Assembly: GCF_014863355.1 (NCBI RefSeq)
Contig: NZ_JACZEP010000012.1
Span: 62,001 to 126,000, forward strand
Source of the DNA: Aminobacter carboxidus
Lineage (GTDB): Bacteria; Pseudomonadota; Alphaproteobacteria; Rhizobiales; Rhizobiaceae
Direction: 5' to 3'
Length of the DNA stretch: 64,000 bases
The notes under the pieces were generated by a model. It had not been told where the DNA came from and did no database searches. It worked only from the letters and a program-made list of their open reading frames with translations. Within the stretch, counting starts at the first letter, position 1; every line of letters begins with the position of its first letter. Position numbers and translations under genes: made by a program. Below are positions 51,981 through 60,655 of the stretch, piece by piece.

Positions 51981-53603
51981 ATGATTCGTCTCGAAAACAT
52001 CGGCAAGCAGAACGGCAAGCAGCTCGTCTTTATCGAGGCTTCGGCAGCCCTGCAGAAGGGCGAGAAGGTCGGCCTGGTCGGCCCCAATGGCGCCGGCAAG
52101 ACGACCCTGTTCCGCATGATCACCGGACAGGAACAACCCGACGAGGGCCAAGTCTCGGTCGATCGCGGCGTCACCATTGGCTACTTCAGCCAGGACGTCG
52201 GCGACATGGCGGGCCGCAGCCCGGTCACCGAGGTGATGGACGGTGCCGGCCCGATCAGCGAACTGCTCGCCGAGATGCGTGAACTGGAAGCGGCGATGGT
52301 CGACCCCGACCGCGCCGACGAGATGGACCAGGTCATCGAACGCTACGGCGAGGTGCAGGGCCGCTTCGAGGAGCTCGACGGCTATTCGCTCGATGGCCGC
52401 GCCCGCGAGGTTCTCGACGGTCTCGGCTTCTCCCAGGAGATGATGGACGGCGACGTCGGCGCCCTTTCCGGCGGCTGGAAGATGCGCGTCGCGCTTGCCA
52501 AGATCCTGCTGATGCGCCCCGACGCGCTTTTGCTCGACGAACCGAGCAACCATCTCGATCTCGAAAGCCTGATCTGGCTCGAGGCCTTCCTCAAGAACTA
52601 TGACGGCGCGCTTTTGATGACCTCGCACGACCGCGAATTCATGAACCGCATCGTCAACAAGGTCGTCGAAATCGACGGCGGTTCGCTGACTGCCTATTCC
52701 GGCAATTACGAGTTCTACCAGCAGCAGCGCCTGCTCGCCGACAAGCAGCAGCAGGCCCAGTTCGAACGCCAGCAGGCGATGCTGGCCAAGGAAATCGCCT
52801 TCATCGAGCGCTTCAAGGCGCGTGCCTCGCACGCCGCCCAGGTCCAGAGCCGGGTCAAGAAGCTCGACAAGATCGACAAGGTCGAGCCGCCGAAGCGCCG
52901 CCAGACGGTGTCGTTCGAGTTCCAGCCGGCGCCGCGCTCGGGCGAAGACGTGGTCACGCTCAAGAACGTGCACAAAAGCTACGGCTCAAAGACCATCTAT
53001 GAAGGCCTCGACTTCCAGGTTCGCCGCAGGGAACGCTGGTGCATCATGGGCATCAATGGCGCCGGCAAGTCGACGCTGCTGAAGCTTGTCGCTGGCGCCT
53101 CGAATCCTGACAACGGCACGGTCGCGCGCGGGCCGAGCGTCAAGATGGGCTATTTCGCCCAGCACGCCATGGACCTGCTCGACGGCGACCGCACCGTGTT
53201 CCAGCAGCTCGAAGACTCCTTCCCGCAGGCCGGCCAGGCGCCGCTGCGCGCCCTCGCCGGCTGCTTCGGCTTCTCCGGCGACGAGATCGAGAAGAAGTGC
53301 CGCGTGCTGTCGGGCGGCGAAAAGGCCCGCCTCGTCATGGCGATCATGCTATTTGATCCACCCAACCTTTTGGTGCTCGACGAGCCGACCAACCACCTTG
53401 ATATCACCACCAAGGAAATGCTCATCACCGCGCTGTCGCAGTATGAGGGCACTATGCTGTTCGTCTCGCACGACCGCCACTTCCTCGCGGCCCTTTCCAA
53501 CCGGGTGCTGGAACTGACCCCCGACGGCATCCACACCTATGGCGGCGGCTACACCGAGTATGTCGAGCGCACCGGCCAAGAAGCCCCCGGCCTCCGCAGC
53601 TGA
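51981..53603 (+). CDS. ABC-F family ATPase (YbiT/Uup-like)
   Basis: 540 residues from the ATG at 51981; a 39-residue upstream extension has no coding character. Two ABC cassettes without membrane helices: Walker A GPNGAGKTT and GINGAGKST, signatures LSGGWKMRVALAKIL and LSGGEKARLVMAIML, Walker B LLLDEPSNHLD and LVLDEPTNHLD. Between them is the ABC-F linker rich in Lys/Gln (QQAMLAKEIAFIERFKAR). ABC-F proteins bind the ribosomal E site and rescue or regulate translation. Confidence 0.93.
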   Translation: MIRLENIGKQNGKQLVFIEASAALQKGEKVGLVGPNGAGKTTLFRMITGQEQPDEGQVSVDRGVTIGYFSQDVGDMAGRSPVTEVMDGAGPISELLAEMRELEAAMVDPDRADEMDQVIERYGEVQGRFEELDGYSLDGRAREVLDGLGFSQEMMDGDVGALSGGWKMRVALAKILLMRPDALLLDEPSNHLDLESLIWLEAFLKNYDGALLMTSHDREFMNRIVNKVVEIDGGSLTAYSGNYEFYQQQRLLADKQQQAQFERQQAMLAKEIAFIERFKARASHAAQVQSRVKKLDKIDKVEPPKRRQTVSFEFQPAPRSGEDVVTLKNVHKSYGSKTIYEGLDFQVRRRERWCIMGINGAGKSTLLKLVAGASNPDNGTVARGPSVKMGYFAQHAMDLLDGDRTVFQQLEDSFPQAGQAPLRALAGCFGFSGDEIEKKCRVLSGGEKARLVMAIMLFDPPNLLVLDEPTNHLDITTKEMLITALSQYEGTMLFVSHDRHFLAALSNRVLELTPDGIHTYGGGYTEYVERTGQEAPGLRS

Positions 53604-53627
53604 CCAGCTACCTGCCATCAGGGCATC

Positions 53628-53648
53628 GGACCGGCGCGCCGCCGGTCC
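53628..53648. terminator. Hairpin after the ABC-F gene
   Basis: GGACCGGCG (53628-53636), loop CGC, CGCCGGTCC (53640-53648); a perfect 9-bp stem without a T-run. Confidence 0.55.
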
Positions 53649-53716
53649 GGGCAATCCTCTCGATCTATTGCTTGTGACCGGGCTTGTGCGACACTGCTGC
53701 CAACGGAGGATGGCAC

Positions 53717-54307
53717 ATGCGAAAACTCCAGGCACAAGGCGTACACCACATCACCCTTGTCGGTGCTGATCGGAACAGCTCGATCGACTTCTGGGAAGGC
53801 CTGCTCGGCATGCCTTTCATCTTTGAGCAGCCCAATCTCGACAAGGCCAGCGAGAGCCATCTCTATTTCGACCCCGGCGACGGCCGCCTCATCACAATCT
53901 TCACCGACGAGAACCGCAAGCCCGACCCGAAGCGGACGCCGACCGACATCGGCTGCGTGCATCACATTGCCTTCGCAGTCTCCAGAGTGACATTCCTGCA
54001 GGCCGTCGAACGCCTCGACGAGCGCGCCATCAAGCACAGCGGCGTCAAGGATCGCGGCTTCATGGATTCGGTCTATTTCGAAGACCCGCTCGGTCTTCTG
54101 ATCGAACTCGCCTCTTACCGGTTCGAGCCGCCGGTGGGCCACACCCATGCCGATGTGCTGATGGAGGCTCACAAGGTCAGGGTCGCGCGCGGCGACTACA
54201 ACATCGCCGAAGTCCATCTGGCCGACGCCATCGAGGCGCTCACCGAGCGCAGCCGGGCGACCTTGTCGGCCGGGCGCGAGCCCAAGGACCCTTATCGCAA
54301 CAACTGA
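53717..54307 (+). CDS. VOC family / extradiol dioxygenase-like protein
   Basis: 196 residues from the ATG at 53717 with GGAGG upstream. Two VOC modules: VHHITLVGADRNSSIDFWEG with DPGDGRLITIF, then VHHIAFAVSRVTFLQAVERL with YFEDPLGLLIELAS, supplying His, His and Glu metal ligands. A charged C-terminal extension follows. It may be a ring-cleaving dioxygenase or isomerase. It lies 17 bp before a GST gene and is probably co-transcribed, hinting at detoxification of an aromatic or electrophile. Confidence 0.86.
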   Translation: MRKLQAQGVHHITLVGADRNSSIDFWEGLLGMPFIFEQPNLDKASESHLYFDPGDGRLITIFTDENRKPDPKRTPTDIGCVHHIAFAVSRVTFLQAVERLDERAIKHSGVKDRGFMDSVYFEDPLGLLIELASYRFEPPVGHTHADVLMEAHKVRVARGDYNIAEVHLADAIEALTERSRATLSAGREPKDPYRNN

Positions 54308-54324
54308 AGCTGGGAGAAGCTGAC

Positions 54325-55014
54325 ATGGCCGACATCAAGCTCAACGTCATCAAGCCGAGCGTCAACAATATGAGCGCGCGCGTGTTCCTGCGTGCCTCGG
54401 GTCTCGGCTTCACCGAAAACGACGTCTACGGACAGACCCGGACGCCAGAATATCTCGCGGCATGCCCGGCCCATCTCACGCCGATGATCGAAACCTCCGA
54501 ATTGCCCAACGGCGTTTTGTGGGAGAGCTGCGCCATCATGCAGTATCTGTCCAACAAGCACGGGCTGGAAAACCTCTACCCAAGGGATCCCGAACGGCGC
54601 GCGATGATCGACAGCGCCATGTTCTATCTCATTGGCACCTTCTATCCGTATCTGGCGCGCGCCACCTACCCGGCCCTCAACTTCCCGCAATATCCGGGTG
54701 AAGTCGGCCACAGCGACGCCGATGCGCCGACCAAGGAAAAGGCGCGCCAGGCGGCTGTCGAAGCTCTCGCCGAGCCGCTCGACGTGTTCCGCTCCTTTTA
54801 CATCAAAGAGAAGCCCTTCATCGGCGGCGACAGGCCTTCCATCGCCGACATCCGGCTTGCCGCGACCCTGGAGTTCCTCGCCGTCATCGACTATCCGCTG
54901 CCGGGCTGGGCAAAGGCCTATGTCGCGGCGATGGAGAAATCGCTGGGCGATGCCTACACCGAACCTGCCAACGACGTGCGTGGCTACATCGGCTATGTCA
55001 GGTCGCTTGGATAG
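54325..55014 (+). CDS. Glutathione S-transferase family protein
   Basis: 229 residues. An N-terminal thioredoxin-like domain (VNNMSARVFLRASGLGF, TPMIETSELPNGVLWESCAIM with the ES motif binding the glutathione gamma-glutamyl group), then a helical C-terminal domain with PSIADIRLAATLEFL. Cytoplasmic; conjugates or isomerises electrophiles. Second gene of a pair with the VOC protein. Confidence 0.9.
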   Translation: MADIKLNVIKPSVNNMSARVFLRASGLGFTENDVYGQTRTPEYLAACPAHLTPMIETSELPNGVLWESCAIMQYLSNKHGLENLYPRDPERRAMIDSAMFYLIGTFYPYLARATYPALNFPQYPGEVGHSDADAPTKEKARQAAVEALAEPLDVFRSFYIKEKPFIGGDRPSIADIRLAATLEFLAVIDYPLPGWAKAYVAAMEKSLGDAYTEPANDVRGYIGYVRSLG

Positions 55015-55040
55015 TCTTGGCAGCAGCCCACCGCGAACAA

Positions 55041-55068
55041 AAAAACCCCGGCGCGAAGCCGGGGGTTT
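55041..55068. terminator. Bidirectional terminator
   Basis: AAAAACCCCGGC (55041-55052), loop GCGAA, GCCGGGGGTTT (55058-55068). A-run and T-run on opposite sides; shared by the convergent GST and porin genes. Confidence 0.85.
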
Positions 55069-55088
55069 GATGGCAAAGCAATGCCACC

Positions 55089-55790
55089 TCAGAACTTGTA
55101 GTTCAGGCCGATCTTGATCGCGTGCACGTCGAAATCGCCTTCGTAGGTGCGGAAGGCCACGGGATCGTTCACGGCAACATCGCCTGAGAAGCGATAGAAC
55201 TGATACTCGCCCTTCACCGACCATTTGTCGTTCAGGGCATGCTCGACGCCGCCGCCGATCGTCCAGCCCGTCAGCGTCTCGGATCCGCGTGCGTTGAAAG
55301 TATTGGGATCGTCGAAATCGTTGATTTCGAGCCGGGTGAAGCCAATGCCAGCCTTGGCATAGAACAAGGTGCGGTCCAGCGCATAACCGGCCCGACCGGT
55401 GATGCTTGCCAGGTAGGTGTACTCACTGTCCGTCCGGCCATCGGCGTCCAACCCATCGGGGAACGTATTAATTCTGGAGCTTCCATCTGCCCAGGAATAA
55501 GACAGATCGCCCTCGATACCGAGGACCAACGACCCCCACTGATGGTTGTAACCGACCTGCGCCCCCAACAGCCCACCCTGGGCCTCGGGATAAGCCGTCT
55601 CGTACTGCCCGACGCCAGGTTCCGGATAAGCACCATCACCACTGCCCCAGGAATAGCCGCCATGAACGCCAGCGTAAAAGCCTGTCCAAGTGTAAGGCGC
55701 AACCACCGGGTCGGACGCCACAGCGTCAGCAGCCATGCCGGCGCTGGTTGCGGCGAGGAGAATGGTCGATGCGAGAAGAACGGATTTCAT
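55089..55790 (-). CDS. Outer membrane beta-barrel protein (Omp25/Omp31-like)
   Basis: 233 residues with a signal peptide (SVLLASTILLAATSAGMAADA). WTGFYAGVHGGYSWG begins the barrel, alternating strands follow (LGIEGDLSYSW, TGRAGYALDRTLFYAKAGIG, GVEHALNDKWSVKGEYQFYR) and the chain ends with aromatic F (IKIGLNYKF), the Bam signal. A small monomeric barrel abundant in Hyphomicrobiales outer membranes. Confidence 0.92.
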   Translation of the reverse strand: MKSVLLASTILLAATSAGMAADAVASDPVVAPYTWTGFYAGVHGGYSWGSGDGAYPEPGVGQYETAYPEAQGGLLGAQVGYNHQWGSLVLGIEGDLSYSWADGSSRINTFPDGLDADGRTDSEYTYLASITGRAGYALDRTLFYAKAGIGFTRLEINDFDDPNTFNARGSETLTGWTIGGGVEHALNDKWSVKGEYQFYRFSGDVAVNDPVAFRTYEGDFDVHAIKIGLNYKF

Positions 55791-55951
55791 GAGCGTCCCC
55801 AGAATCGGATGTGAACACCCTAGGGTTTCATGAAAATGATGCGCAAGGCAGGATCGTGATTACCTAGCGTGCATTGCGACAGCAAGTTGCATTAGGGCAA
55901 CATGATGGACCGACATCGAGGCGAACGAAACCTGGTTGAAGACACCCGGCC

Positions 55952-56242
55952 TCAGCCGAACATGCGCTCGCCCTGCTCGTCGACGAGCTGGCGTCCCTTG
56001 GTCAGCGACACTTCCACGGCATCATCGAGGGCTGCGAAACGGTCGGCACGAATGAACTTGTGTTCCTTGACGATGCCATCGACATCCTTGGAAACGATGC
56101 CGCAAGTCTGGAACTGGCCGCCTTCCTTGTAGGGCATCGCCTTGATCGCAAAGCCCTTGTATTCGATCTCCTTGGCGACCGCCGCAGCCTGCGTCTCTGC
56201 CGCTGCGCCGCCACCGCCAAATAGCCTCTTCAGAAACGACAT
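55952..56242 (-). CDS. HlyU family protein
   Basis: 96 residues from the ATG at 56242. After a short Gly/Ala-rich stretch, EYKGFAIKAMPYKEGGQFQT and ADRFAALDDAVEVSLTKGRQ match PF10115 (HlyU). The Vibrio namesake is a DNA-binding activator, but these rhizobial proteins are only distantly related and may not be regulators. Confidence 0.85.
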   Translation of the reverse strand: MSFLKRLFGGGGAAAETQAAAVAKEIEYKGFAIKAMPYKEGGQFQTCGIVSKDVDGIVKEHKFIRADRFAALDDAVEVSLTKGRQLVDEQGERMFG

Positions 56243-56355
56243 CCTGGTTCTTCCCGTTGTTTTTCCGAAGCTTAGACGGTCATCTTGATTCAGTCGAGGC
56301 GTTTCGGCCCGGCGTGGCCACGGCGCGGGCGACATGCCTGCGCCGTGGCAGGCGC

Positions 56356-56649
56356 TTAGCCCATCGAGGCGATGATCTCGCGATAGGCGAGTTCGGGGAA
56401 GGCTTTCAGCGTGCGTGTCCTGATGTTGCCGGACTGTCCCAAGATCAGCGCGAAGCGCGCCACAACGGCGTCATCGGGCGCTTCGGCCACCGCCACCATG
56501 TCGTACTCGCCCATTGTCAGGTAGAACTGCTTGAACGAGCCGCCCATGTCGCCGAGCAGCTTCTTGGCCGCATCGAGCCGCTTGGGCGATGAACGCACGT
56601 CGCGCACGCCCTGGTCGGTCCAGTTGATCAGCATGATGTATGTCGTCAC
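56356..56649 (-). CDS. GYD domain protein
   Basis: 97 residues from a GTG at 56649 directly behind GGAGGTGTGCC. A ferredoxin-like dimeric alpha-beta fold: TTYIMLINWTDQGVRDVRSS, GGSFKQFYLTMGEYDMVAVA and FPELAYREIIASM, matching PF08734. Function unknown. Confidence 0.9.
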   Translation of the reverse strand: MTTYIMLINWTDQGVRDVRSSPKRLDAAKKLLGDMGGSFKQFYLTMGEYDMVAVAEAPDDAVVARFALILGQSGNIRTRTLKAFPELAYREIIASMG

Positions 56650-56778
56650 GGCACACCTCCCTCCGGTGCCACGGAGCACGGCAGCCAAGCCGGGGCGGGC
56701 ATCCGGGTCATCGCCCTCAAATGCATCCACGCAGAGAAGTATCCTCCCCTGCCGGTCTTCCGGCAAGGCTGGCCGTGA

Positions 56779-57669
56779 TCAGCCCGGCAGCGCTGTCTGG
56801 CGCAGCCGAATTTCGGCGGGCGAAGCGCCATACACCGCCTGGAAGCGGCGGGCGAAATGCGACCTCGAGGCATAACCGGCGGCGTTGGCGGCATCGGTGA
56901 TATTGCCTTCGCCGCGCACCAGCATCTCATGCGCCAGTTGCATCCTGGCCGACGCCTGGACGCCGCGCAGCGACGTGCCTGCCTCGACGAGCTTGCGCCG
57001 CAGCGTCGAGGCGCCGACCCCGAGTTCGCGCCCGATCTCCTCGGCCGTCCAGCGCTTCGCCGGCGCGCGCGCCACCAGCCAGGCCGCTCGCTCGGCCAGC
57101 GACTGCGCAAACAGCGGCTGCGCCACCGGCATCTTCCTCAGCAGGATGAGCACCTCGGCGAGGCGATGGCCGGCAAGTGCTGCGGCATGATCGGAACCAC
57201 TGAGCGAGATTGCGGCATGACCGAGCGCATCGACGAGTTCCTGAGACAGCGGCACGCGCAGGTCGAAGCCGGCAACCGGACGGGCACCCGGCATCTCCTG
57301 CACCCATTTCGGCACCTGGGTAATCTCGACCAGCAGCGACTCGTAGAGGCCGCTCGCCTCCGAGGGAATGTTGACAGCGTCGAACGCAGTGCCGGCGGGC
57401 AGCACGAACACGTCGCCGGCGACGAAGCGCTGGCCGGCATCGCCGAGCCAGAACTCCTTTTCGCCGCTGAGCACGATGCCGATCCTCGGCATTTCCGAAA
57501 CCACGCTGACGAGGCGCTCGCGCTCGATGCAGCAATAGCTGAACAGCTGGCGGGCGAATGTGTGCAGGCCGGGGCCCCGCGCCGTGCGGCTCGACATCGC
57601 CAGCGGTCGCAGCAATTGCAGCAGGCGTCGCGACAATGTGCTGTGGGCGTCTTCGACAGGTTTGAGCAT
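56779..57669 (-). CDS. AraC family transcriptional regulator
   Basis: 296 residues. An N-terminal cupin-like domain (~30-180) and a C-terminal double HTH with LGVGASTLRRKLVEAGTSLR and ITDAANAAGYASRSHFARRF. It is divergent from an exported metallo-beta-lactamase-fold hydrolase across 156 bp, its likely target. Confidence 0.9.
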   Translation of the reverse strand: MLKPVEDAHSTLSRRLLQLLRPLAMSSRTARGPGLHTFARQLFSYCCIERERLVSVVSEMPRIGIVLSGEKEFWLGDAGQRFVAGDVFVLPAGTAFDAVNIPSEASGLYESLLVEITQVPKWVQEMPGARPVAGFDLRVPLSQELVDALGHAAISLSGSDHAAALAGHRLAEVLILLRKMPVAQPLFAQSLAERAAWLVARAPAKRWTAEEIGRELGVGASTLRRKLVEAGTSLRGVQASARMQLAHEMLVRGEGNITDAANAAGYASRSHFARRFQAVYGASPAEIRLRQTALPG

Positions 57670-57825
57670 GCCGGCACTGTAGCGCCTGCCAAGGCGCTGT
57701 CGACTTCAGTTTGAGCGTTTCGGGCACATATGGCGCCAGTTCCGGGCACGCCTGCCTGACTTCAGCGGACCATTTTGGCGCAGCACCGGCAACCGACGCC
57801 ATCGCCGCATTCAAGGAGATCCGAC

Positions 57826-58656
57826 ATGACCCCAAGACAATATCTGCTCGCCGCCATGCTGGCGCTGCCGGCATTCGGTGCCGCACAGGCCGCCGACACC
57901 GAACTTTGGCGCCTCGATTGCGGGTCGATCAAGATCAGCGATCTCTCCGCCTTCTCCGACACCTTGCGCTATCAGGGCGAAGAACGGACGCTCACCAATA
58001 GCTGCTATCTGATCCGCCACGACGCATCCTACATGCTGTGGGACACCGGCCTGCCGGCAGCGCTCCTCGGGGCATCGCAGGATGGCGGCGGCATGAAGCC
58101 GAGTCTCGCCACGACGATCAAGGACCAGCTGTCTAAGATCGGCGTCGCTGCGGAGAACATCGAAACCGTTGGCCTCAGCCACAACCACTTCGACCATGTC
58201 GGCCAAGCCACCGATTTCCCGCAAGCCAAGCTGCTGATTGGCAAGGCCGACCTCGAAGGCTTTCGGGCCGAGCCGCCGGCCTTCGCCGTAGACCCGGCAC
58301 TGGTCAAGCCATGGCTCGACGGCAAAGCCGAGGTCGAAGCCGTCGAAGGCGACAAGGATGTGTTCGGCGACGGCTCGGTGGTCATGCTGTCGACGCCTGG
58401 CCACACCGATGGCAGCCATTCGCTGCTGGTCAGGCTCGCCGGCAAGGGGCCCGTGCTGTTGAGCGGCGACACCGTGCATTTTGAAGAGCAGTTCGCCAAT
58501 AGCGGTGTGCCGCCGTTCAACGTCGACCGGGCGCAGTCGCTGGCGTCGATGGACAGGCTTCAGGACATGGCCAAGGCGCTGAACGCCACACTCGTCGTCC
58601 AGCACGATGCCAACGACATCGCCAAGCTGCCCGCCTTTCCGGCCAGCGCGAAATAG
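57826..58656 (+). CDS. Exported metallo-beta-lactamase-fold hydrolase (AHL lactonase-like)
   Basis: 276 residues from the ATG at 57826 with AGGAG upstream. A signal peptide (YLLAAMLALPAFGAAQAAD) is present. The MBL metal motif is HNHFDH (HxHxDH), then TPGHTDGSH and the bridging aspartate in LSGDTVHF. The closest groups I recognise are N-acyl-homoserine lactonases (AttM/AiiB) and related lactonases, which are normally cytoplasmic; here a signal peptide puts it in the periplasm. Under the divergent AraC regulator. Other lactones or esters are possible substrates. Confidence 0.85.
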   Translation: MTPRQYLLAAMLALPAFGAAQAADTELWRLDCGSIKISDLSAFSDTLRYQGEERTLTNSCYLIRHDASYMLWDTGLPAALLGASQDGGGMKPSLATTIKDQLSKIGVAAENIETVGLSHNHFDHVGQATDFPQAKLLIGKADLEGFRAEPPAFAVDPALVKPWLDGKAEVEAVEGDKDVFGDGSVVMLSTPGHTDGSHSLLVRLAGKGPVLLSGDTVHFEEQFANSGVPPFNVDRAQSLASMDRLQDMAKALNATLVVQHDANDIAKLPAFPASAK

Positions 58657-58678
58657 GCAGCACTGCTTCCGGATCAGG

Positions 58679-59155
58679 TCAAACTGCCGTGGCCACGTCG
58701 CCGAGGTGCTTTTCCATGAACACGCTGAGCGGGTCCTCGCGATAACAGCCGAAGGGCCCGCGGCGAACGAAGCCCTTGCGTTCGTAGAGCGCCAAAGCCT
58801 CGTGGTTGTCGATGCCGGTTTCCAGTCGCAGCAGCGAATGGCCGGCATCGAGCGCCCTTGCCTCGAGGTCGGCGAGAACGGCCGTTGAAATGCCCTTGCC
58901 CCTGGCATCGGGCACCACCCACATACGCTTCAGCTCGGCAAAATCGCCCGCCAGCGCGATGGCTCCCGTGGCGAGTGCTGCGCCATGCCCGTCGCGGGCA
59001 ACGACGAAGCGGACATTCGGCCCGCGCAGCGCATCAAGCGGCAGGAAATGATTGCTTTCCGCCGGGTACAGCGACGCACCATAGGCATCGCCCGCTTCCA
59101 AAAGCGCAATCACGTCAGGTCTGGCGGGGTCTTCCAGGGCAATGCGGAATTGCAT
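58679..59155 (-). CDS. GNAT family N-acetyltransferase
   Basis: 158 residues. The acetyl-CoA-binding segment is LKRMWVVPDARGKGISTAVL (V/R-x-x-G-x-G/A), followed by LRLETGIDNHEALALYERKGF. Substrate unknown. Confidence 0.9.
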   Translation of the reverse strand: MQFRIALEDPARPDVIALLEAGDAYGASLYPAESNHFLPLDALRGPNVRFVVARDGHGAALATGAIALAGDFAELKRMWVVPDARGKGISTAVLADLEARALDAGHSLLRLETGIDNHEALALYERKGFVRRGPFGCYREDPLSVFMEKHLGDVATAV

Positions 59156-59239
59156 ATCGTCAGGCTCGGCTCAAAATTTCATCGAGCCTGACTTAAGCGC
59201 AGCCGCGACGGCCGGGCAACCCGGCCGACAGGGCCAATC

Positions 59240-59851
59240 TCAGCGTTCCGTCAAGGCCAGCTTGGCGCCGAGCATGACGAAGGCCGCGGCAAAGGTGCGC
59301 CGCATCCAGGTCATGACGCGCGGACTGCCCGTCACCTTGTCACGTACGGCGGCAGCGCACAGACCATAGATGGCGAAGATGAAGAAGGTCGCCAGCATGA
59401 ACACACCAGACAGTTCCAGCATGCGTCCGAGCACATTCGCCTCGTTCGGTGCGATGAACTGCGGCAGGAAGGCGACGAAGAAGATCGACAGTTTCGGATT
59501 GAGCACGTTGATCAGGATGCCGTCGACAAGCACCTGCCAGGCGCTGCGCGGATCGGCATTGGCCTCGACCTTGAGCGCACCGTGCTCGCGCAGGCTCTGC
59601 CAGGCCATGTAGAGCAGATAGACGACGCCGGCATATTTGACGATCTCGAAAAGCAGCGCGCTGGTGTGCAGCAGCGCGGCAAGGCCGGTCAGCGCGGCGA
59701 TCAGGTGCGGCACGATTCCGAGCGTGCAGGCAAAGGCAGCAAGCACGCTCGCCTTGCCGCCGCGCGACAGCCCCGCCGCCAGCGTGTAGACGACACCCGT
59801 GCCGGGCGATGCGACGATGATCAACGTGGTCAGCAGGAATTCGATCGACAC
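59240..59851 (-). CDS. LysE/RhtB family amino acid exporter
   Basis: 203 residues from a GTG at 59851 (GGAGG upstream). Six hydrophobic helices; SPGTGVVYTLAAGLSRGGKA and the NPKLSIFFVAFLPQF segment between helices are family hallmarks. Exports an amino acid or derivative by proton exchange. Confidence 0.92.
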   Translation of the reverse strand: MSIEFLLTTLIIVASPGTGVVYTLAAGLSRGGKASVLAAFACTLGIVPHLIAALTGLAALLHTSALLFEIVKYAGVVYLLYMAWQSLREHGALKVEANADPRSAWQVLVDGILINVLNPKLSIFFVAFLPQFIAPNEANVLGRMLELSGVFMLATFFIFAIYGLCAAAVRDKVTGSPRVMTWMRRTFAAAFVMLGAKLALTER

Positions 59852-60086
59852 TGGGGTCCTCCCTCAAGGTGAGGCGACCATAGTGCAAGACGACATCAGG
59901 CAAAAGCCACCCGAAAAGCTATAGCTGACGCCGTTGCATTCTGTTGCCGGCAAAGCTATCTAAGCCGCGCTGCCTTCACGGCATGCCGTAAGCGTCTCAC
60001 GTCAAGCAACGCATTCAACCGGTCGCCACCGGGAGGAATGCCATGACTTGCACCCTAGTGATCGACCGCTTCCAAAGTGTGATCTT

Positions 60087-60356
60087 ATGAGTTTACGTTC
60101 CAATCCCCGTTCGCGCGGCAAGCTGCCCGCGCGCTACGCTGCCATCGTCATGCCGCTGGTCCTGTCGGTGCTGATGTCGTCGGTGGTCTCGGCGATCTCG
60201 ACACTGAAAAGCCTGGGCCCAACGCCTGACTTCCTGTCGACCTGGCCCGCCGCCTGGGCGCTGTCCTGGCTGGTGGCCTTCCCGACGCTGCTGCTGGTCC
60301 TGCCGCTGGTCAGGCGGATCGTTGCGCTTGTCGTTGCCACGCCTCCGGCCAACTAG
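60087..60356 (+). CDS. DUF2798 small membrane protein
   Basis: 89 residues from the ATG at 60087; a longer frame to 60048 is possible. ARYAAIVMPLVLSVLMSSVV and WLVAFPTLLLVLPLVRRIVA form two helices, matching DUF2798. Function unknown. Confidence 0.8.
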   Translation: MSLRSNPRSRGKLPARYAAIVMPLVLSVLMSSVVSAISTLKSLGPTPDFLSTWPAAWALSWLVAFPTLLLVLPLVRRIVALVVATPPAN

Positions 60357-60655
60357 CCGTGAAGCACACCGGGCGGCACGACAGCTGCCCGGTGCCTGGC
60401 TCAACAGAAAGCCAATTTGCCGAAGCGCGTGGCGACGACGGCTCGAACTTTGCAACGGCAGCAAACTGCCCCAGCGTCCGCCGCCGATTCTAACATATGC
60501 ATCTCTCGCAAGGTCTAATTTAGACCCAACGCACTGAAACAAATGGCGAAATGTCGTCCACAGGCAGCGCCGCGCAATCCATGGATTAATCTGGACTCTT
60601 TCATTCAACTATCATAGCTCACCGACGATCAATCGGAAATTTGAAGTACCCCATC
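60357..60655. other. 299-bp gap; one hairpin, promoter of the barrel gene
   Basis: CACCGGGC (60367-60374) pairs with GCCCGGTG (60387-60394), a terminator-like stem after the DUF2798 gene but without a T-run. The rest, AT-richer towards 60480-60640, probably holds the promoter of the next gene; no coding frame seen. Confidence 0.5.
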
